Assembly: GCA_024644125.1 (NCBI GenBank)
Contig: JAHELQ010000177.1
Span: 1-9,748 of the forward strand
Direction: 5' to 3'
Length of the DNA stretch: 9,748 nt
DNA from: Candidatus Aminicenantota bacterium
GTDB taxonomy: Bacteria > Acidobacteriota > Aminicenantia > UBA2199
Part shown: one piece after another, positions 5,577 through 9,748 of the stretch
Position numbering within the stretch: the stretch's first letter is position 1
Layout of the letters: each line of letters begins with the position of its first letter
Translations under genes and position numbers: made by a program
The notes under the pieces: generated by a model
Told to the model about the DNA's origin: nothing
Seen by the model: only the letters and a program-made list of their open reading frames with translations
The model's database searches: none

Positions 5577-5605
5577 TTGACTTTTTTTTATGAGAGAGAT
5601 ATAGT
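5577..5605 (+). promoter_or_regulatory. Promoter of the unknown secreted protein gene
   Basis: TTGACT (5577-5582), 17 bases including a run of eight T, then TATAGT (5600-5605). The predicted start near 5612 leaves a leader of about 23 bases that contains AGGAGGA (5624-5630) ahead of ATG 5635. It lies back to back with the arfB promoter. Confidence 0.55.
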
Positions 5606-5634
5606 TTACCGTTAAATAAACTCAGGAGGAAGGA

Positions 5635-6141
5635 ATGAAGTTCAAATCAATCGCGCTTGTATTGGTTGTTGTGTTCAGTATCGGTATGTCAATGGAAATG
5701 TGGGCGGCACCAGGGACCTATCCTTCAGGGAATCCCCAGCGTGGAATAGCCTATGGCAATAAATTGAAACCCGGGTGGACCTGCTTTTATCAATGGTTCA
5801 AAGGAAGTTGGGGACGGGAAAGCTATCGGCGGCAGATCGTTGGCATTCGCATCAATGGCCAGATGGCGAAAGTGTTCTTCTCGAATGGCTCCAATAGGGA
5901 TTTTTACCTGTATGCCATCATCAACCACCACGATACCTCTCCTGGTTCCCTGCCCCATTGGAAACAGGCGAGAAATAGCCGTTTGGACTCGATATTATTA
6001 AAGAACGGAGTGATGGTTCAAGCTATTATCACTGGATATAACAACGGCCAGTATTTTTTCAAAGGCCGCCCTCCGATTCATGTGTCCCAGATATGGATCG
6101 TTTATCCCAATCCAACCATCCCCTACCGTAGCCGTCTCTAA
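5635..6141 (+). CDS. Secreted protein of unknown function
   Basis: This is a 168-aa protein with a clear Sec signal peptide (MKFKSIALVLVVVFSIGMSMEMWA, cleavage near 24/25). AGGAGGA starts 11 bases before the ATG, so the start is secure. I do not recognise the family. The mature protein is rich in tryptophan, tyrosine and glycine (PGWTCFYQWFKGSWG) with a single cysteine. The C-terminal part (about 115-160) reads DSILLKNGVMVQAIITGYNNGQYFF then IHVSQIWIVYP. It resembles the short beta-barrel (SH3/Tudor-like) units of many exported proteins of the form 'D-x-I-x-LKNG...I...S-x-I'. An earlier stretch (RRQIVGIRINGQMAKVFFSNGS) could be a second, degenerate copy. It stands alone downstream of its own promoter and ends tail to tail with fpg. 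Confidence 0.7.
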   Translation: MKFKSIALVLVVVFSIGMSMEMWAAPGTYPSGNPQRGIAYGNKLKPGWTCFYQWFKGSWGRESYRRQIVGIRINGQMAKVFFSNGSNRDFYLYAIINHHDTSPGSLPHWKQARNSRLDSILLKNGVMVQAIITGYNNGQYFFKGRPPIHVSQIWIVYPNPTIPYRSRL

Positions 6142-6947
6142 ATTTGCTGGCACGCGGGGCAGTAATGGGAACTGCGGTTATTGATGCAGATCCGTTCGAT
6201 CACGCTCCCGCATTTCACACAGGATCCGCCTTCCCTGCCATATACATGCAGGAATTGCCGGTGCTCTCCTTGCCGGTTATCCGGCGTGGCGTAATCGGAG
6301 AAGGTGGTTCCTTTGTGAAGAATCGCCTCTCCCAACAACTCCGGTATTACCCGGCCCAGGAGACAACGTTTTGAATGGGGAATGGCTCTAGCGGGAGTGA
6401 GAGGGTGAATCCCGGATAAATGGAGCGCCTCGTCGGCATAGATATTCCCAATACCAGCCAGCACCCGCTGATCCAACAGCACTGTTTTAATCGCCCTGGG
6501 AGTTTCGAGCCGCAGCAAAAGCTCCGTTACAATCTTCGCATCCAGAGGCTCGGGCCCCAGGCAAGGCAACATGGGTTCGTCAGGCTTCCATACTTTGATA
6601 CGCCCGAATTTACGGATATCCACAAAATAAAGATAACTGCCGTCCTGGAAAAAAAATTCCACCCTCACATAAGGGGCGTCTTTCTCTCCCAACCGGAACA
6701 AAAGTTTTCCTGTCATCCGCAGATGAATGGTCACGCGGCATAGAGGCGAGCCGCCCAGGGAGAGAATGATATATTTCCCGCGACGCCCAACCTGCAGGAT
6801 CTCTTTTCCTATCAGGCAGTCCAGCGCAGACGCCGATCCTCCCTCGACGCTGCGGTGCCAGTGCACCCGGATTTCGCGGATGGTTTTCCCCACCAACACG
6901 GGAGCCAGGCCGGCGGCAATTGTCTGGACCTCTGGCAACTCCGGCAT
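6138..6947 (-). CDS. mutM: Formamidopyrimidine-DNA glycosylase
   Basis: A 269-aa bifunctional DNA glycosylase/AP lyase that removes 8-oxoguanine and ring-opened purines in base-excision repair. The N-terminus MPELPEVQTI gives the catalytic Pro2 and Glu3. GRRGKYI supplies the conserved lysine (Lys58), and the helix-two-turn-helix carries VLAGIGNIYADEALHLSGIHP. The C-terminal zinc finger has Cys243, Cys246, Cys263 and Cys266, with Arg258 in its loop. Length and all key residues are normal, so it should be active. It is the last gene of the DUF362-DUF6599-fpg run: its ATG lies 2 bases after the DUF6599 stop, implying translational coupling. Its TAG stop overlaps the stop of the convergent gene. 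Confidence 0.97.
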   Translation of the reverse strand: MPELPEVQTIAAGLAPVLVGKTIREIRVHWHRSVEGGSASALDCLIGKEILQVGRRGKYIILSLGGSPLCRVTIHLRMTGKLLFRLGEKDAPYVRVEFFFQDGSYLYFVDIRKFGRIKVWKPDEPMLPCLGPEPLDAKIVTELLLRLETPRAIKTVLLDQRVLAGIGNIYADEALHLSGIHPLTPARAIPHSKRCLLGRVIPELLGEAILHKGTTFSDYATPDNRQGEHRQFLHVYGREGGSCVKCGSVIERICINNRSSHYCPACQQI

Positions 6948-6949
6948 GA

Positions 6950-7888
6950 TCAGTGAGAGCCTTGCCGGATTTTTGATTCAACCGACTCGAACATCATATC
7001 GATCATTGACCGGGGAAATCCATTGGCGAGGAAGATGAAATCCCCGGAGGCTTTGATGGTGGATGTCAATCCCCATGGATCGGTAAAGGTGGAAGAATCT
7101 TTAGACCGGACAAAATTTGTGACCCGGGAATTTTTGCCGATGCAGTTGATCGCCTTACTGAACCAGATGCCCCTTTGCTCGGAATTTGGGTAGTGGACCA
7201 CCAGGAGAAAGGCGTCGCCATATTGCCCTATTACGGCTTCACGAATACCTAAAATATTTTCTGGATCAATGGAATAACGATTGTAAAAGCCTAGCGGTCC
7301 TTCCAGATATGTCACCCCTCCGGGCTTTAGACCGGCAGTTGGAAGGAGCGACACAATCGACGGCTTCCGCCCTTTTTGTTTGAGTTTCCCTGAAACGGCG
7401 CGGGCCATCTTTTTGAGGCCGTCCAATGTATCTACGGTCGAATCAAATCCGACAACCGTCACTAAAAATCTCCCGTTCCACATATTGAGGTAATAATCTT
7501 CCAGCAACGCCTCATCTCCAATCTCCAAAATGGAGCCGCCGGGAGCTGTTTTAAATGAATACGCGCCGTAGGCTGAAGCGTCGTCTTCCATTTCATAAAT
7601 TTCCAGGTTTAATTTTTTACCGTGTCCGTTCCGGTAAGAAGCGGCCAACACCCGGATAAAACCATATTCATGGTAAATCTCGGCCCCGCCGTTAATCAAG
7701 AGAAAAAGATCGTCCCCTTCCATTTGTTGGGTGTCGCCGTCCAGGCTCCACCCGGCTACGTCACTGGCTGTGGGACAATAGAGGGTAGCCATATCGACGG
7801 CTTCCGCCGCCGATACAAATACTCCGGCACCCATCGAGATCGACGTCAAAACAACAAGAGCACATAAGCGGTTGAAGGACGCGATCAA
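6950..7888 (-). CDS. DUF6599 family exported protein
   Basis: This is a 312-aa protein of the uncharacterised DUF6599 family. The diagnostic core is GDDLFLLINGGAEIYHEYGF followed by LNLEIYEMEDDASAYGAYSF, then EDYYLNMWNGRFLVTVVGFD. A second domain (about 190-312) contains GPLGFYNRYSIDPENILGIREAVIGQYG and a repeat-like ending. The start is TTG 7888: it overlaps the DUF362 stop as TTGA, has AAGGTGA 6 bases upstream, and gives a clean signal peptide (residues 1 to about 29, ending VSAAEA). Upstream in-frame codons only translate the end of the neighbouring gene. The product is therefore likely periplasmic, like its Tat-exported partner, and translation is coupled. No enzymatic residues can be named. 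Confidence 0.85.
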   Translation of the reverse strand: MIASFNRLCALVVLTSISMGAGVFVSAAEAVDMATLYCPTASDVAGWSLDGDTQQMEGDDLFLLINGGAEIYHEYGFIRVLAASYRNGHGKKLNLEIYEMEDDASAYGAYSFKTAPGGSILEIGDEALLEDYYLNMWNGRFLVTVVGFDSTVDTLDGLKKMARAVSGKLKQKGRKPSIVSLLPTAGLKPGGVTYLEGPLGFYNRYSIDPENILGIREAVIGQYGDAFLLVVHYPNSEQRGIWFSKAINCIGKNSRVTNFVRSKDSSTFTDPWGLTSTIKASGDFIFLANGFPRSMIDMMFESVESKIRQGSH

Positions 7889-8838
7889 GCCATCACCTTT
7901 TTGATGGTCAATTTCGAGAGGTCCATCTCGCCAAGACCTAACTCCCGGGCCTTGCCGATCATGAAAATATCCTGCGGTTTTAGTCCTAAAAGCCCGCAAC
8001 AATAGGAGTCAATCGCGACCCGGTCAGTGCCGGCGACGATTTCCTGCGGCTGCGCCAGTTTTCCTGGACCAAAGGGGCCGTTGGTGGTGATGAATTGCGT
8101 GGAATCCACGATGCAGAGATCGGGCTCCAGTATTGTGTTCAGGTCGGCGATGCATTGGTCGAGGAATGCAATACTATCTGGGTTGGTGGACCAGTCTTTT
8201 TTATGGAATGTTCGGTTCGATTGAGGGGAATTTAATCCCATCATATTCTTCAGAGTGGCGGTGAATTTGTTGCCGGCGTGATCCTTGGAGATGGGGATAG
8301 TGATGAACACGTCGTTTTTATAAAATTCCCTCATGATTTTGGCCTCTTTGAGCGCTTTCCCTTTGGGGACAGGTACGGTATTGAAGAGGGACTCGTCTTT
8401 CATATCCGCAACAACGAGATTGGCGCCCTCTTTGGAGACTGCTTCCGCCAGCCCGGTGTCCGCCCATATCTTCTCCGGCAACCAGGTCAGACAATTGACC
8501 TCCGCAGCTCCGGCCTGTTTGCACATACGGATTACCGCCCGGACTATCTCAGGGTTGGTAAAAACGCCGGGATTGTTTCTCTGGGAATTTGGCAATATCG
8601 CGACCTTCGCATTTTTTGCCACGAATCGTTTCATCCCGCCCAACATCTCCACGGCCTTGATTGTATTGTTAAAATAGTCCGCCCCTTTCACCACTGAAAT
8701 ATCCGGCGCTTCTCCTGCGAACAAACGCCCAAACGACCGCGTGTAAAAGAGATCGAAAAGAGAACCGCCAAAAACCGACAAAGCTCCCAAAACACTCCCC
8801 TTTTTAATGAATGATCTTCTGGAAATTTTTTTTGTCAT
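7885..8838 (-). CDS. DUF362 domain protein with Tat signal
   Basis: This is a 317-aa protein of the DUF362 family, often linked to ferredoxin-type or redox systems but without a settled function. ATG 8838 is preceded by GGGAGG with a 6-base gap. The N-terminus KISRRSFIKKGSVLGALSVFG is a twin-arginine export signal (Arg7-Arg8), so the protein is probably folded with a cofactor before export. The DUF362 hallmarks follow in order: AILPNSQRNNPGVFTNPEIVRAVIRM, ITIPISKDHAGNKFTATLKNMMGL, then DLCIVDSTQFITTNGPFGPGKL and EIVAGTDRVAIDSYCCGLLGL. There is no 4Fe-4S ferredoxin domain, unlike many relatives, though Cys residues cluster in SYCCG. It is the first gene of a three-gene operon ending in fpg. 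Confidence 0.9.
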   Translation of the reverse strand: MTKKISRRSFIKKGSVLGALSVFGGSLFDLFYTRSFGRLFAGEAPDISVVKGADYFNNTIKAVEMLGGMKRFVAKNAKVAILPNSQRNNPGVFTNPEIVRAVIRMCKQAGAAEVNCLTWLPEKIWADTGLAEAVSKEGANLVVADMKDESLFNTVPVPKGKALKEAKIMREFYKNDVFITIPISKDHAGNKFTATLKNMMGLNSPQSNRTFHKKDWSTNPDSIAFLDQCIADLNTILEPDLCIVDSTQFITTNGPFGPGKLAQPQEIVAGTDRVAIDSYCCGLLGLKPQDIFMIGKARELGLGEMDLSKLTIKKVMA

Positions 8839-8855
8839 CTTATTCCTCCCACGAT

Positions 8856-8861
8856 ATTGTA
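8856..8861 (-). promoter_or_regulatory. Candidate -10 box for the DUF362 operon
   Basis: TACAAT on the minus strand, 17 bases upstream of ATG 8838. The hexamer 17 bases further up (TTTTCT) is a poor -35, so this promoter may need an activator or may not be real. The rest of the 161-base gap (8839-8999) shows only the small palindrome GGAGCTCC (8951-8958) and no terminator. Confidence 0.3.
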
Positions 8862-8999
8862 ACCCATTCCCCGCTAAAAGAAAAGTTCCCGGGCATGACC
8901 ACATCCAGAAAAACGCGTCCGGGGCTCCCTGCCACCGCTAACAAGCCGAATTTTCAAGGAGGAGCTCCGCCATAGATCGATATTCAGTGGGGGACTTTC

Positions 9000-9748
9000 T
9001 TAAATTACATTGACCAGGATGTGATGCTGAGAGAAACGATCACATTTTAAAGGGAGGGCTATTGTTTCCAGATTGGTGAATTCCTTAAAAGGTAATTCCG
9101 CGACGACATTTCCATCCATCATTACCTGGACTACCCGGGAATTATGTAACAATGGCAGGGCTTGCGGGGAAAGCTTCAATTCCAGATTTTGCTCGTCAAG
9201 AATAAAAACTTTAAACTGCGCCGCTGGCGATGAAATTTCCAGGAAACGGCTACCGGAAATGTCTTCAAATCGCTTGTTGAACCGCTCGAGCGCTTGCCCT
9301 TCCAGGCCGATGACCCGGTGCACCAGAAACATTCTCCAACCTACGTCCAACCGTCCGGGATCCAATTCTTCGACGCGGCCGAGAACAGGAATGGCACTCG
9401 ACAGCAAATGGGAAGCAATGTAGGAGTCTGCCAACAACATCATCAACTGGCTGCAAGCCCGGCCGGACTCTTGCGAACCTAAACACTCTTTTTCCGATAA
9501 GGCTTCACAATCACGGATCACCTGGGAATAGTTCCCGGAGGCAAAAGCGATTTGTTGCCGGATAATAAACACCCACACGAACTGTTTATCGAAGAATTCA
9601 TACCGGCGCAGGAATTCATCCAACGCTCGCAGATCTTCGTCTGAATGAAAATCATCGCGGTAATCCGACAAAGCCTGTTCAATGTCGGCCACCTGTGATG
9701 GGGAATCCTGCCAATTCGCGATCTGTAGCATCTTACCGAGAATATTGA
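9000..9748 (-). CDS. Helical-repeat (TPR-like) protein, 5' end beyond the window
   Basis: The frame is open through the right edge, so the visible 243 residues after ATG 9731 are probably the C-terminal part of a longer protein; no convincing Shine-Dalgarno site precedes that ATG. The first 155 or so residues form alternating helices of TPR type, for example IRQQIAFASGNYSQVIRDCEAL and MLLADSYIASHLLSSAIPVLGRVEELDPG. The last 85 or so are beta-rich (KVFILDEQNLELKLS, VVQVMMDGNVVAELPF, HHILVNVI) and resemble the small beta-sandwich that closes some membrane glycosyltransferase/TPR proteins. No catalytic motif is visible, and the function is unknown. It reads toward the DUF362 operon but is 161 bases away, with no obvious terminator between. 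Confidence 0.65.
   Translation of the reverse strand, partial: NILGKMLQIANWQDSPSQVADIEQALSDYRDDFHSDEDLRALDEFLRRYEFFDKQFVWVFIIRQQIAFASGNYSQVIRDCEALSEKECLGSQESGRACSQLMMLLADSYIASHLLSSAIPVLGRVEELDPGRLDVGWRMFLVHRVIGLEGQALERFNKRFEDISGSRFLEISSPAAQFKVFILDEQNLELKLSPQALPLLHNSRVVQVMMDGNVVAELPFKEFTNLETIALPLKCDRFSQHHILVNVI

Noticed and set aside
1..9748. CRISPR array, toxin-antitoxin pair, insertion sequence or defence system
   Set aside because: No regularly spaced repeats, transposase motifs or recognisable defence domains were seen on either strand.

Overview
The window looks like a chromosomal stretch of a Gram-negative-type (diderm) bacterium of intermediate GC. Support comes from Sec and Tat export signals, MutM/Fpg, ArfB and a Bacteria-type tRNA-Leu with no encoded CCA. 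The DUF362/DUF6599 pair and the bacterial-repeat surface protein would fit environmental lineages such as Desulfobacterota, Acidobacteriota or Aminicenantota. That is an impression from gene content, and the species cannot be read from the sequence.

Left part (1-2385), the accessory region. A minus-strand fragment of a secreted-type repeat protein runs off the left edge, and its 5' portion may be frameshifted. It is followed by about 540 bases without a convincing gene (434-977). Much of that stretch is AT-rich and strongly C-over-G skewed, and it holds a TAGTACTA inverted repeat. Next comes a compact recombination module: a 72-aa excisionase-like HTH protein overlapping a complete tyrosine integrase (370 aa, all catalytic residues visible). 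The integrase stops 5 bases before an intact tRNA-Leu(UAA). This is an integrative-element end at a tRNA, with the integrase on the unusual 5' side of the tRNA.

Middle part (2386-6141), mostly single-gene units on the + strand, each with its own recognisable sigma70-type promoter. They are a LysE-family exporter, a divergent YchF/Ola1-like NTPase, a small secreted protein resembling half of a type-1 periplasmic-binding fold, and an unknown secreted protein. ArfB (stalled-ribosome rescue) lies on the minus strand between the last two. TTGACT recurs as the -35 element. The LysE and YchF-like genes have their start codon only 6-8 bases after the -10 box, so both look leaderless. The two secreted-protein genes have ordinary Shine-Dalgarno leaders.

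Right part (6138-9748), a minus-strand block. A helical-repeat protein open at the right edge is followed, after about 160 bases, by a tight operon: Tat-exported DUF362 protein, then secreted DUF6599 protein (TTGA stop/start overlap), then fpg/mutM (2-base gap). The fpg stop overlaps the stop of the convergent secreted-protein gene by 4 bases.

I do not see a CRISPR array, toxin-antitoxin pair, insertion sequence or recognisable defence system. The points most worth pursuing are the integrase-tRNA junction, the repeated leaderless promoter architecture, the YchF-like protein with altered switch motifs, and the uncharacterised DUF362-DUF6599-fpg operon.
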